Part shown: piece after piece, positions 7,691 to 15,376 of the stretch
How positions within the stretch are numbered: position 1 is the first letter of the stretch
How the letters are laid out: each line of letters opens with the position of its first letter
Assembly (NCBI RefSeq): GCF_007678255.1
Contig: NZ_VEED01000012.1
Location: 1 to 64,000, forward strand
Direction of reading: 5' to 3'
DNA length: 64,000 bases
DNA from: Bacillus sp. X1(2014)
Lineage (GTDB): Bacteria > Bacillota > Bacilli > Bacillales_B > DSM-18226
Notes under the pieces: model-generated
Told to the model about the DNA's origin: nothing
The model's database searches: none
Seen by the model: the letters and a program-made list of their open reading frames with translations, nothing else
Translations under genes and position numbers: made by a program

Positions 7691-9259
7691 TTGCTTTATT
7701 TAGAGAAAAACCATGATCCAAGAAGGAACGCCGCAATCCTTGCCGAAATTAACAACCAATTTGATTTAACAAAGGCTATTCAAGAAACCGAACAACTTTT
7801 TAATCAAATCCGAGTGAGTAAAACCTCTCATCGCGGAAAGAGTGGAAATCATTCTATAGGAACTCTTTCGCAAAAAATGGCAGCATTCTTTTTTCGCCTT
7901 TTATTCACCTATACAACTACCGATTCTCGTGGAAGGGTTAAAGTAGATAAGGCTGGAGACGTTGTACCAGATTGGAAAGATTTGTTGGACAATGAGTTCA
8001 TTAATTTAAAAAATAATGTGGTTCAAGAGGTCAATGTTGTTGATTTTGGGGCAATCGGGGATGGAAAAACGGATAATACCCTTGCATTTAAAAAAGCGGT
8101 TGGCAACGGAAAAGTGAAGGTAATTGTACCGGCTGGCGTCTTTATCACAAAAGGAATCCAACTCCCCTCCTATACTATGCTTGTCGGGGCAGGAAAAGGC
8201 GTGACGACCATTAAACTTCATGATTCAGCAAAAAAAGGCACTAGGCTGATCACAAACTCAAATCATTGGAAGGGTAACAACCATCTTTTCGTCGGAGCAC
8301 TAAGTTTGGACTGGAATGTGGAAAGGCTTGGCGATGTGGCTAAAACAAGTACTTGGGGGAACCACTCAAGCTGTTTAACGTATGCAAATGTTACCTATGG
8401 TTGGGTTAAGGACGTTGAAGCGATAAATCCAGGCCTGCATTGCTATGATATTTCATCGACTTTGTACAATTATGCTGGCGACGGTTTTCGCGCCCGCGGG
8501 GGAAGCAAGTATGTCTGGCTCGATAACTTAAACGGCTATGGCTTTGGCGACGATGGTATAACCACTCATCACAGTGATTATATCTTCATCTCACGCTGCC
8601 ACATGTGTGATCCGAGTGGCCGGGCCCACAAGAAGGGATTTTCTAATTCTAATGGGTTTGAGGTCGATGATGGTTCGAGGAATGTGGTGCTAGTTAATAA
8701 TTCTTCCTCTAAATGCTTTGGCGGGGTAGAAATTAAAGCTCACGAAAATTCTTCAGCAGCTTCCAATGTCCATATTATTGGGCATATTTCCGTCAATGAT
8801 AACCGCTCGTTTAATTTCCGGCATATCGGACATCACAAAAGTACGGAGGCTGAATCGCTAACAGCCTACAATATTTGTGCTACAAATCTTATCACGTTCG
8901 CACCAGTTTTTACTGAGTTATATAAGGACTCAACACCTCGCGGAATGGTGGTCTCCGCTTATCAAAATGTCGTAATCAATCATTTTACTTTGATTGGTGA
9001 TCCCAATTATGACTACAAAGGTCACCCTGTAATCGCTGTTCAGTTCCGGGCCAGGAACGTAATATTAAAGAATATATCGTTCAAGGATTTTAAAAAAGCG
9101 GGGACCGATATTAAAGTATTCGGCGGAGAGAATCACGCCGAAACTATACAAATTTTTAATGTAATGAGCCAAAATTCTGCACCTAAAGTAATCAATGTCG
9201 GATCAGGAATCGAAGATGTTACAATTGAAAATACAAAAAGCGTCCACAACTATTTGTGA
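7691..9259 (+). CDS. Right-handed beta-helix protein, pectate-lyase/GH28-like
   Basis: A 522-residue protein with a mostly helical N-terminal region (about 1-110), then the pectate-lyase-superfamily opening V-D-F-G-A-I-G-D-G-K-T-D-N-T-x-A-F at about 118-134, followed by repeated beta-helix coils to the C-terminus. Such proteins bind or cleave polysaccharides: polygalacturonases, tail-spike depolymerases and exopolysaccharide-processing enzymes share the fold. An Asp-rich stretch (G-F-G-D-D-G-I-T-T-H-H, about residue 285) may be catalytic. There is no signal peptide. The start is TTG at 7691, with GGGGTG nine bases upstream. It stands alone, and its last codons form half of a terminator shared with the convergent DUF1836 gene. 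Confidence 0.7.
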   Translation: MLYLEKNHDPRRNAAILAEINNQFDLTKAIQETEQLFNQIRVSKTSHRGKSGNHSIGTLSQKMAAFFFRLLFTYTTTDSRGRVKVDKAGDVVPDWKDLLDNEFINLKNNVVQEVNVVDFGAIGDGKTDNTLAFKKAVGNGKVKVIVPAGVFITKGIQLPSYTMLVGAGKGVTTIKLHDSAKKGTRLITNSNHWKGNNHLFVGALSLDWNVERLGDVAKTSTWGNHSSCLTYANVTYGWVKDVEAINPGLHCYDISSTLYNYAGDGFRARGGSKYVWLDNLNGYGFGDDGITTHHSDYIFISRCHMCDPSGRAHKKGFSNSNGFEVDDGSRNVVLVNNSSSKCFGGVEIKAHENSSAASNVHIIGHISVNDNRSFNFRHIGHHKSTEAESLTAYNICATNLITFAPVFTELYKDSTPRGMVVSAYQNVVINHFTLIGDPNYDYKGHPVIAVQFRARNVILKNISFKDFKKAGTDIKVFGGENHAETIQIFNVMSQNSAPKVINVGSGIEDVTIENTKSVHNYL

Positions 9260-9266
9260 CGCTTTT
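9237..9266. terminator. Bidirectional terminator built from the ends of two convergent genes
   Basis: AAAAGCGTC-ACAA pairs with TTGT-GACGCTTTT (about 9237-9250 with 9254-9266) with one bulged base. The stem covers the last codons and stop of the beta-helix gene and the stop codon end of the DUF1836 gene, which overlap by 10 bp. A-runs and T-runs on both flanks allow termination in both directions. Confidence 0.85.
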
Positions 9267-9840
9267 CTCCTTTTTCAATAGTCATTTCATCGACCAGTTT
9301 TTCGGCGACCTTGCGATATAAATTACTCATATGAACGAGTGAAGAGATCATTAATACCTGCTCAAGATCCTGCGAATTTCCTTGATCAACCTCCATTATT
9401 TCTTTTTTAACCTCCATTACCCTTTCCTCAATGTCTCCTTTAAAATCTTCAACATTTTGGCGGGTTAAATTCAGATAACTGGTATAAAAAGAATCGAGTT
9501 CTATCTCTTCATTGATAATTTTTTGATTAATCCCAGCAAGGGTAGCTTTAATATCATTGATCGAAAGTGCCCCTTTTAGTTGGTATATCAGACTCATCAG
9601 GATGAGATGCTCCTTTGAATATTTCTTATTATGGATTGGAAAAATGAGTTTTCCTTTCGCGTAATTGTTGATCATCGTTTTGGTAAGGACCTTGACGTCC
9701 TCATTCCGCTTCGTTTCGGTGAATTTATTTTCAAATAATTGGATCACCTGGTCCATGTATAAATCGATCTGTGGTATTTCCTCTAAGGTTAAACTTGATT
9801 CAAGGCCGAGCTGTTCAATAATTTGATTGATATTTTCCAA
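9250..9840 (-). CDS. DUF1836 domain protein
   Basis: A soluble protein of about 196 residues with the DUF1836 signature: I-P-x-I-D-L-Y-M-D-Q-V, then K-R-N-E-D-x-K-V-L-T-K-T-M-I-N-N-Y-A-K-G-K-L and K-K-Y-S-K-E-H-L. This region reads as a MerR-like winged helix-turn-helix, so a DNA-binding role is plausible but unproven. The TTG at 9840 was chosen: AACGAGG lies eight bases upstream. A good -10 (TATAAT, 9875-9880) would put the transcript start just before it, excluding the far upstream ATG at 9897; ATG 9858 is an alternative. The C-terminal third is helical. Confidence 0.75.
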   Translation of the reverse strand: MENINQIIEQLGLESSLTLEEIPQIDLYMDQVIQLFENKFTETKRNEDVKVLTKTMINNYAKGKLIFPIHNKKYSKEHLILMSLIYQLKGALSINDIKATLAGINQKIINEEIELDSFYTSYLNLTRQNVEDFKGDIEERVMEVKKEIMEVDQGNSQDLEQVLMISSLVHMSNLYRKVAEKLVDEMTIEKGEKRHK

Positions 9841-9874
9841 TTTAAAAACCTCGTTCATTTGCTTTATATTTTTT

Positions 9875-9903
9875 ATTATACCTAAACAGATATCCATTGA
9901 CTA
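9875..9903 (-). promoter_or_regulatory. Sigma-A-type promoter for the DUF1836 gene
   Basis: On the minus strand, TAGTCA (9898-9903) is separated by 17 bp from a perfect TATAAT (9875-9880). The predicted transcript start near 9868 fits the TTG or second ATG start of the DUF1836 gene. Confidence 0.5.
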
Positions 9904-9971
9904 GATGTGAGTATATAAGTATTATTATAAGTAGTTATTAAAACTACATGTTGTAATAGGAGGCATTACAA

Positions 9972-10619
9972 ATGAACACTTACATTCGCGAACCTATTAA
10001 TGGACTGACTCATTTAGCTGGTGCAATATTAGCCTTTGCCGGGCTCCTTGCGATGGTTATTAAAGCTGCTGCGACAACCAATTCACCGACTGCCATTACT
10101 GCGGTCATTATTTTCGGAGTTAGTATGATTCTGCTTTACTCAGCATCTGCCACTTATCACATGGTAATTGCCCGCGATAAAGTCATTGCCTTTTTACGCC
10201 GGCTCGATCATTCGATGATTTTCATTTTAATTGCTGGTACGTATACTCCTTTTTGTTTTATTAGCTTGAACGGAAAAATAGGGGCGATTCTATTTTCCAT
10301 TATTGCGGGTATTGCAATAAGCGGGGTTGTTTTTAAAATGGTCTGGTTTAATTGCCCGCGCTGGATTTCTACCGCTTTGTATTTAGCGATGGGCTGGATG
10401 ATTGTGTTTGTATTCTCACCGCTTACTGGAAGCTTAAACCCCAATGGATTATTTTTGCTCATCCTCGGGGGAATTTTTTATACCATTGGCGGGGTAATCT
10501 ACGGTGCTAAACCTAAATTCTTGCAATCAAAATACATGGGCTTCCATGAAATTTTTCATATTTTCATTTTGCTAGGAAGTCTGGCACACTTTTTAACCGT
10601 GTTCCTATACGTCATTTAA
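9972..10619 (+). CDS. yplQ: Hemolysin III / PAQR family membrane protein
   Basis: A 215-residue protein with seven hydrophobic segments. The family's opening E-P-x-N-G-x-T-H-L-x-G is at residues 7-17, with S-A-S-A-T-Y-H near 57-63, L-D-H-S-M-I-F-I-L-I-A-G-T-Y-T-P near 78-93, and the C-terminal G-F-H-E-I-F-H near 190-196. These conserved His, Asp and Ser residues form a putative zinc site in this superfamily, which includes B. subtilis YplQ and B. cereus hemolysin III. The enzymatic role is still debated. AGGAGG lies nine bases before the ATG, and a strong terminator follows the stop. It is transcribed alone. Confidence 0.9.
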   Translation: MNTYIREPINGLTHLAGAILAFAGLLAMVIKAAATTNSPTAITAVIIFGVSMILLYSASATYHMVIARDKVIAFLRRLDHSMIFILIAGTYTPFCFISLNGKIGAILFSIIAGIAISGVVFKMVWFNCPRWISTALYLAMGWMIVFVFSPLTGSLNPNGLFLLILGGIFYTIGGVIYGAKPKFLQSKYMGFHEIFHIFILLGSLAHFLTVFLYVI

Positions 10620-10637
10620 TTAATGTTGAAGACTTTT

Positions 10638-10666
10638 AAAACGCCCTCGATGGATGGCGTTTTTTG
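10638..10666 (+). terminator. Intrinsic terminator after the hemolysin III gene
   Basis: AAAACGCC (10638-10645) and GGCGTTTT (10656-10663) pair around a 10-nt loop, followed by more T's. Confidence 0.8.
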
Positions 10667-10741
10667 TTTTTGAAATAAACTTTAATGGTTAGGACAATAT
10701 AGAACTAATAATGCACCATACTAAGATAGAGGTGTTCTAAG

Positions 10742-11563
10742 TTGGTACGATTAATTTTTCAATTGATTGTCATTGGACTTTGCTCGATTCTTTTTGGATT
10801 TGCCTTTAACACTTTTCTTATTCCCCATCAATTGACCTCAGGTGGTGTGACAGGCATCGCTTTTTTTATTCACCACTTTTTAAATATCAATACTGGATGG
10901 ATTATCTTGCTGATCAATATTCCCCTATTTTTCTTAGGATTAAAGTACTTAGGAAAAAAATTCATTTTGCTGACAGGGTATGCTGTCTTTGTGTTATCAA
11001 TGAGTATGAAATTTATTCCAATTCATCCTATTAGCGACGATATCCTTCTTTCTTGCATCATTGGGGGGGCACTTTATGGAATAGCCGTTGGACTGATCAT
11101 TCGGATTGGTGGTTCTACGGGAGGAACGGATATTGTTAGTCTAACTCTTGCGAAAAAAAAGAACTTACAGGTGGGCTTTTTAAATATTTGCATGAACCTT
11201 TTAGTCGTGGGGATTTCCGGATTGATTTTTGGATGGGGTATCACACTGTATACGATTATCGCTATTTATGTGTCGGGCCGGGCCGTTGATATGGTTTACA
11301 CAAATCAAAACAAATTAACGTTAACGATTGTGACGGATAAATATGAAGAGCTGACGGATGCACTAATTCATTTGCATGCTCGCGGCGTGACAGTAACAGA
11401 TGCAGAAGGGGCTTACACTCATAAGCCCAAAAAGGTGTTAACCACAGTGATTACCAAATTCGAATTAAATGAAACAAAACATACGATTAGACAGGTGGAT
11501 GCGAAGGCGTTTGTCAATATCATGCAAACAATGGAAGTAATGGGGCGTTTTCGGAGGGATTGA
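10742..11563 (+). CDS. YitT family membrane protein
   Basis: A 273-residue protein with five or six transmembrane segments up to about residue 180 (DUF161/YitT membrane domain) and a soluble C-terminal DUF2179 domain (about 190-270) of ferredoxin-like build. The conserved L-T-S-G-G-V-T-G-I segment is at about 31-39 and the G-G-S-T-G-G-T-D-I-V segment at about 122-131. The family is common in Bacillus with many paralogs and unknown substrate; transport of small molecules has been guessed. The TTG start has GAGGTG seven bases upstream. The downstream 280 bp contain a tandem repeat array and no gene. Confidence 0.85.
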   Translation: MVRLIFQLIVIGLCSILFGFAFNTFLIPHQLTSGGVTGIAFFIHHFLNINTGWIILLINIPLFFLGLKYLGKKFILLTGYAVFVLSMSMKFIPIHPISDDILLSCIIGGALYGIAVGLIIRIGGSTGGTDIVSLTLAKKKNLQVGFLNICMNLLVVGISGLIFGWGITLYTIIAIYVSGRAVDMVYTNQNKLTLTIVTDKYEELTDALIHLHARGVTVTDAEGAYTHKPKKVLTTVITKFELNETKHTIRQVDAKAFVNIMQTMEVMGRFRRD

Positions 11564-11620
11564 TGTGGTGGGATGATGCCCCATTAAGGTTAATTTTGGG
11601 GTGAAGGGATAATCTTCGGT

Positions 11621-11826
11621 CTATGGTTACCGTTGGGATGTTTTTTAAGACATCACGCGCATCATTCAAGGCCTATGGTTACCGTTGAATCAATTTTTTT
11701 GCCTTCTCGGGCATCATTCGAGTCTAATGGTTACCATTGACCCATTTTTTTAACCTTCACAGGCATCATACCAGCCCTATGGTTACCGTTGAACCAATTT
11801 TCCAGCTTCAACGGGCATCATAAGCA
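11621..11826. repeat. Tandem repeat array A, 52-bp period, four copies
   Basis: Four diverged copies of a 52-bp unit start at about 11621, 11673, 11724 and 11777. The best-kept parts are TATGGTTACCGTTG, a T-run, CCTTC and GGGCATCAT. The array fills the space between the convergent YitT and DUF488 genes. It shares period and anchor motifs with the much larger array at 39801-40556. Confidence 0.85.
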
Positions 11827-11843
11827 TCGAGGTCCCTCCTTTT

Positions 11844-12218
11844 TCATCTATCCATCTCAACTAATCTTCCCAGTTCCTCCATCAATACCCGAGCGTGATT
11901 ATAGACCGGGTCCTTTGCTCCATATAGGAGCGTGACAGTGCCCTGTGCTGTCATTTCAAAGATTTGCCGGATATATTCCCGCTTTTGTTCATCTGAACGA
12001 AGTTCCTCAAGGTATCTGCTCCGGAATTCTTCAAAAAGCTCAGGTTTGTGACAAAACCATTTCCGTAACTCATTGCTCGGAGCTAAATCTTTAAACCAAT
12101 ATGACAGCTTCGCCGCATCCTTAGAAATCCCCCTCGGCCAGAGTCGGTCAATCAAAATCCTAAATCCATCCACTTCCTCAAAAGGCTCATAGACCCTTTT
12201 CAAAAATATATGATCCAT
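11844..12218 (-). CDS. DUF488 family protein (YeaO-like)
   Basis: A 124-residue soluble protein with the DUF488 core: K-R-V-Y-E-P near the start, I-D-R-L-W-P-R-G-I-S-K at residues 23-33, L-S-Y-W-F-K-D-L-A-P-S-N-E-L-R-K-W-F at about 38-55, and the C-terminal V-T-L-L-Y-G-A-K-D near 95-103. The length is typical of the YeaO branch, which has no established activity. GGAGGTGAAGT precedes the ATG. A short repeat-bearing spacer separates it from the HTH protein upstream, so it may form the end of that operon or have its own promoter. Confidence 0.85.
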   Translation of the reverse strand: MDHIFLKRVYEPFEEVDGFRILIDRLWPRGISKDAAKLSYWFKDLAPSNELRKWFCHKPELFEEFRSRYLEELRSDEQKREYIRQIFEMTAQGTVTLLYGAKDPVYNHARVLMEELGRLVEMDR

Positions 12219-12230
12219 ACTTCACCTCCA

Positions 12231-12316
12231 ATTGGTGTCAGGCACCATTTGATCCCAGCGTCCACCTTATATAGACAAATTCATAGTTTTGTCCACGAAT
12301 GGTGTCAGGCACCAAT
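12231..12316. repeat. Paired copies of the 13-bp dispersed palindrome
   Basis: GGTGTCAGGCACC occurs at 12234-12246 and again at 12301-12313, 67 bp apart and in the same orientation, filling most of the spacer between two minus-strand genes. A third copy, inverted, lies at 1708-1720. Confidence 0.75.
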
Positions 12317-12317
12317 A

Positions 12318-12548
12318 TTAGTCCTCATCCTTCACGTCGATGCTTTCTGGGATGGGTTCGTTTAGGATTTCTTCGATAAGTTGTTTGTATTTTTCCATTT
12401 GTTTTAGGTGGGTGTTGAATTGTTCTTTGTAGATTAGGTATGCTTCCCCATCAAATAGGGCGCGGATTTTCTTTTGCTGAATAAGGCTTTTAACGGTTGC
12501 CTCAGGCACTGATAAATATTCTGCCGTCTCTTTTATAGTAAGGTACAA
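12318..12548 (-). CDS. Excisionase-type helix-turn-helix protein
   Basis: A 76-residue protein whose first 45 residues match the MerR/excisionase-like winged helix used to bind DNA: Y-L-T-I-K-E-T-A-E-Y-L-S-V-P-E-A-T-V-K then I-Q-Q-K-K-I-R-A and a short beta hairpin. The rest is an acidic helix ending E-S-I-D-V-K-D-E-D. The start is TTG at 12548. Its ribosome site GAGGAG lies in the last codons of the upstream peptidase gene, so translation is probably coupled. No integrase or phage gene is nearby, so a role in local regulation is more likely than excision. Confidence 0.7.
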   Translation of the reverse strand: MYLTIKETAEYLSVPEATVKSLIQQKKIRALFDGEAYLIYKEQFNTHLKQMEKYKQLIEEILNEPIPESIDVKDED

Positions 12549-12553
12549 TTTGA

Positions 12554-13582
12554 TTACTCCTCTTTATGAAATTCAATTTGATGGACAACCCTTCCGGCTC
12601 TTCCCTTTGTTGTTTCCGCTTGTGCTAATGAATTTAAGATGGCTTCCTCGGCTGCTTCTGCTGCGGCCGTAAAAAGCTGATTCATGATTGGATGATCCTC
12701 GCGAAGCTGGATGCGAGTTTCAATCTTTTCTTCCGAAAAGTGTGCCATTTTGTAGGACGTTGAAAAAGCAATAACAATATCACCGCTGCCATGACTAAAA
12801 TGACTGCCGGTTCGCCCAAGGCCAATGCCGCACCGTTTCGCCAAGCGCTGTAATTGACGGTCACTTAATGGTGCATCTGTTGCCAAAACAATGATAATCG
12901 AACCATCGGATGTGTCAGACAAGCCTCCCGCCTGTGAATACCGAAATGCTCGTAATTCTTCTTTTTTTCCAAAATTGCTAAGAACTAAACATCCGACCGT
13001 ATACTCTTCAACGATTCGTGAGGATGAACCAATCCCGCCCTTATAACCAAAGCAAACCATGCCTTTTCCTGCTCCAACCGCCCCTTCTACAGCCTGACGT
13101 GCCGATGCATTTTTGATTGCTTCAACTGCATGCTCAGGTTTTACAGGAAATAGACGGATTGAATTCAAGTAACTATCATTACATTCCCCAACGACTACAT
13201 TAAGCGTGCCGGTCGTTTCGCCAATTTCCTGGTTTTCTTCGAGCATGTATTCCAGCACTCCCTGCGTGACAGCTGGGACCGCGAAGGTATTTGTTAACAT
13301 GATGGGCGATTCAAGCACACCTAATTCATTTAACTGCACAAGACCTGTTGTTTTTCCAAATCCGTTAAGAACATAACTCGCCGCGGTTACTTTTTCTTTA
13401 AATAAATTGCCTTTATGAGGAAGGATCGCCGTTACACCTGTACAGGCATATTCCTCAACTGACTGATTAAGCGGGTAGTCAAGTGTGACATGTCCGACCA
13501 TTACATCCGCCACATCGGTGATACAGTTTTTCCTTCCCAGCGGCAGGTTTCCAACAATGATTCCTTTTTCTCTAACCTTCAT
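12554..13582 (-). CDS. P1 family peptidase (DmpA/BapA-like aminopeptidase)
   Basis: A 342-residue member of the self-processing DmpA family, an Ntn-type fold that releases N-terminal residues from small peptides or beta-peptides. The autocleavage site is expected before Ser228 in the sequence S-D-G-S-I-I-I-V-L-A-T-D-A-P, where the Ser becomes the catalytic nucleophile of the beta subunit. Upstream, I-T-D-V-x-x-V-x-V-G-H (21-31) and G-N-L-F-x-E-K-V-T-A-A-S (58-69) fit the alpha part. Its start overlaps the stop of the dipeptidase gene by 4 bp (ATGA), suggesting one operon for peptide breakdown. There is no signal peptide, so it acts in the cytoplasm. Confidence 0.88.
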   Translation of the reverse strand: MKVREKGIIVGNLPLGRKNCITDVADVMVGHVTLDYPLNQSVEEYACTGVTAILPHKGNLFKEKVTAASYVLNGFGKTTGLVQLNELGVLESPIMLTNTFAVPAVTQGVLEYMLEENQEIGETTGTLNVVVGECNDSYLNSIRLFPVKPEHAVEAIKNASARQAVEGAVGAGKGMVCFGYKGGIGSSSRIVEEYTVGCLVLSNFGKKEELRAFRYSQAGGLSDTSDGSIIIVLATDAPLSDRQLQRLAKRCGIGLGRTGSHFSHGSGDIVIAFSTSYKMAHFSEEKIETRIQLREDHPIMNQLFTAAAEAAEEAILNSLAQAETTKGRAGRVVHQIEFHKEE

Positions 13583-14514
13583 CGGAAAATCCCTGGCCGA
13601 TGGTCAAGAAAGTTTTGATAAGCAAAACCTCGGACAACTTCTTCCGAGTAATATTTTAAAAGTTCATTGATAAGATTTTGGCTCTTAGATGCATCCTCTA
13701 AATTACTAATAAAAGTTGTGATTCCATCAAAATCCGAGCCGAACCCGATTTGTTTGACGCCGCCCAATGAGCAAAAGTGATCAATATGTTTCACCAGGTC
13801 TGAAATCGTTACTTCGCCCGATTCTTTTACAAAAGGTGGATGGTAGACCACATGAATGAGGCCGCCCTTAGCAAACATCGCCTGCGCCTGTTCATCTGTT
13901 AAATTTCGTAAATGATTACAAAGTGCTCGAGCGTTCGAGTGACTTGCAATCGGATACTTGGCTAATTCAATGACTTCCCAGATCCCCTTGTCGCTCAAAT
14001 GGGAAACATCAGTCAGGATTTGATGATCGTTATTAAACTCGACAATCTCTTTTCCGAACAATGTCAGCCCCGCCCCGCGCGGTTCACCGGCACCATCTGC
14101 AGCGAGATTTGCTTGATTCCATGTCAAACCAACGGATCGAACCCCGAGTTGATAAAGAATATGGAGCTTCGCTAAATCGTTGCCAATTGGATCCACACCT
14201 TCAAGTGTTAACATCGCGCCAATTTGGCCAATTTTTAAGCGATCAAAATCAGACCATTCTTTGATATGGACCATGTCCGGATTTTTCCCAAGGACTTCCT
14301 TGTAAAAATAATCAATTTGCTCGAGAGCCACTTGAAATTTCTGATCACCCTTGATTTCAGGTTCAATAAATATCGCAAAGCATTGAACTTTGATTTGGCC
14401 TTGCTGTAATCGTGTTTTATTTGTATGTAATTCCGGAGCATCCGCAAAACCTAGTTTCCCTTGCGTTTCTTGAAGTTTCATCAGGGCATCACAATGTAGG
14501 TCAATGATATTCAT
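13579..14514 (-). CDS. Membrane-dipeptidase family (M19) dipeptidase
   Basis: A 311-residue zinc dipeptidase of the M19 (renal dipeptidase) family, here without a signal peptide. The metal motif I-D-L-H-C-D is at residues 4-9 (His7, Asp9). The bridging Glu lies in L-T-L-E-G-V-D-P (about residue 119), the next His in D-V-S-H-L-S (about 190) and A-S-H-S-N-A (about 211), and the C-terminal G-F-G-S-D-F-D-G is typical. It cleaves dipeptides, sometimes those with a D-residue. First gene of a three-gene operon with the DmpA-type peptidase and the small HTH protein; AAGGAG lies ten bases before the ATG. Confidence 0.88.
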   Translation of the reverse strand: MNIIDLHCDALMKLQETQGKLGFADAPELHTNKTRLQQGQIKVQCFAIFIEPEIKGDQKFQVALEQIDYFYKEVLGKNPDMVHIKEWSDFDRLKIGQIGAMLTLEGVDPIGNDLAKLHILYQLGVRSVGLTWNQANLAADGAGEPRGAGLTLFGKEIVEFNNDHQILTDVSHLSDKGIWEVIELAKYPIASHSNARALCNHLRNLTDEQAQAMFAKGGLIHVVYHPPFVKESGEVTISDLVKHIDHFCSLGGVKQIGFGSDFDGITTFISNLEDASKSQNLINELLKYYSEEVVRGFAYQNFLDHRPGIFR

Positions 14515-14536
14515 TCAACATACACTCCTTTTTATT

Positions 14537-14722
14537 AGGCTGTGTTAAACTGGTCTGTTGATTTCCGTTCCAGGCACGAGCGGTTCGCGGGCGTGCCGGG
14601 GAGCCTCCTCGTCGCTTTGCTCCTGTGGGGTCTCCCCTGCCCCGTACTCCCGCAGGAGTCTTCGTGCCTTCCTCTCCAATCAACAGAGTGCCAATATCAA
14701 TATTAACCTTTAACACAGTCTT
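14537..14722. repeat. MITE-like palindromic element with terminal inverted repeats
   Basis: A 186-bp element is bounded by GGCTGTGTTAAA (14539-14550) and TTTAACACAG (14709-14718), which are inverted copies. Inside are a second inverted pair (CTGTTGATT and AATCAACAG) and a GC-rich core much richer in G+C than the flanks. Similar palindromic elements recur between genes in Bacillaceae, from memory. A stop-free frame crosses it but is repeat-derived. It makes up most of the 282-bp gap between 14515 and 14796. Confidence 0.75.
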
Positions 14723-14743
14723 TTATTAAAAATTTTATCACAA

Positions 14744-14775
14744 CAAAAGGAGCTAGGTTGGTAAATACCTAGCCC
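14744..14775 (-). terminator. Intrinsic terminator after the SRPBCC gene
   Basis: On the minus strand GCTAGGT and ACCTAGC pair around an 8-nt loop, followed by TCCTTTTG. It lies just beyond the stop of the gene at 14797-15252. Confidence 0.7.
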
Positions 14776-14796
14776 GAAAAAAATTTAATTTAGTAG

Positions 14797-15252
14797 TTAG
14801 TTTGATTCCGCCATCTTTTTAATACTTGGCAGCACTTTGTCCCATATATTCGCACTTAAATCACGGTATTTTTTTCCTTCCGGCATCACTGAAAAATCTC
14901 CTTGCAAGATATGTAAATTGGTCTTTCCATTTTCCTCAGTCAGTTGAAAGGTGATCCCGTCCTCTTCGGTAACAAGTGCCTTTTCCTCACTGCGGACATC
15001 AAATACGGTAAAGCGGAGGAGTTTATTTTCCTTAAGAGCCGTCACATTTCCTTCGACGATAACGGTCCCATCTTCCCCTTTCCAAAGGACAGGACTGCCT
15101 AATTCCCATGTAGAGTCAAGATGAAACTGTGGTCCGCCGCTTGAGAATTCCGTTGCCCAATGCTTATTGTACTCCTCAACCGTAATCACATCCCAGACCT
15201 TTGACGCTGGAGCATTGATTTCAATCGTTTTATCGACAAAAAGTTTTTCCAT
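14797..15252 (-). CDS. SRPBCC / AHSA1-type protein
   Basis: A 151-residue protein with the START-like helix-grip fold of the SRPBCC superfamily: an opening strand with I-E-I-N-A-P-A-S-K-V-W-D-V-I (about 11-24), then a beta sheet and a long C-terminal helix. AHSA1-type members in Bacillus bind small hydrophobic ligands or act with ArsR regulators; the ligand here is unknown and no ArsR gene is adjacent. The ATG at 15252 was chosen over a TTG five codons upstream because GGAGG lies between the two. A terminator follows the stop, so it is monocistronic. Confidence 0.8.
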   Translation of the reverse strand: MEKLFVDKTIEINAPASKVWDVITVEEYNKHWATEFSSGGPQFHLDSTWELGSPVLWKGEDGTVIVEGNVTALKENKLLRFTVFDVRSEEKALVTEEDGITFQLTEENGKTNLHILQGDFSVMPEGKKYRDLSANIWDKVLPSIKKMAESN

Positions 15253-15339
15253 ATGTACCTCCTCCAAAGAGCTTAATATTAAAGATATATCTAGTATAAT
15301 TCATGTTAACATCCACTAACAATTATTGACCATAATGAT

Positions 15340-15363
15340 AAAAAAAACTCACCAACTGGCGAG
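15340..15363 (-). terminator. Intrinsic terminator of the purine-urease operon
   Basis: On the minus strand CTCGCC and GGTGAG pair around the loop AGTT with one G-T pair, followed by T8. It lies 13 bp after the ureD stop codon and closes the long operon. Confidence 0.8.
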
Positions 15364-15376
15364 CCCGAAACAAATT

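Noticed and set aside
12318..12548. Prophage or integrative element suggested by the excisionase-like gene
   Set aside because: No integrase, attachment-site repeat, tRNA gene or phage gene nearby; the gene is coupled to a peptidase operon.
14501..14716. 71-codon minus-strand frame
   Set aside because: It lies across the palindromic MITE-like element and starts inside the dipeptidase gene; codons are repeat-derived.
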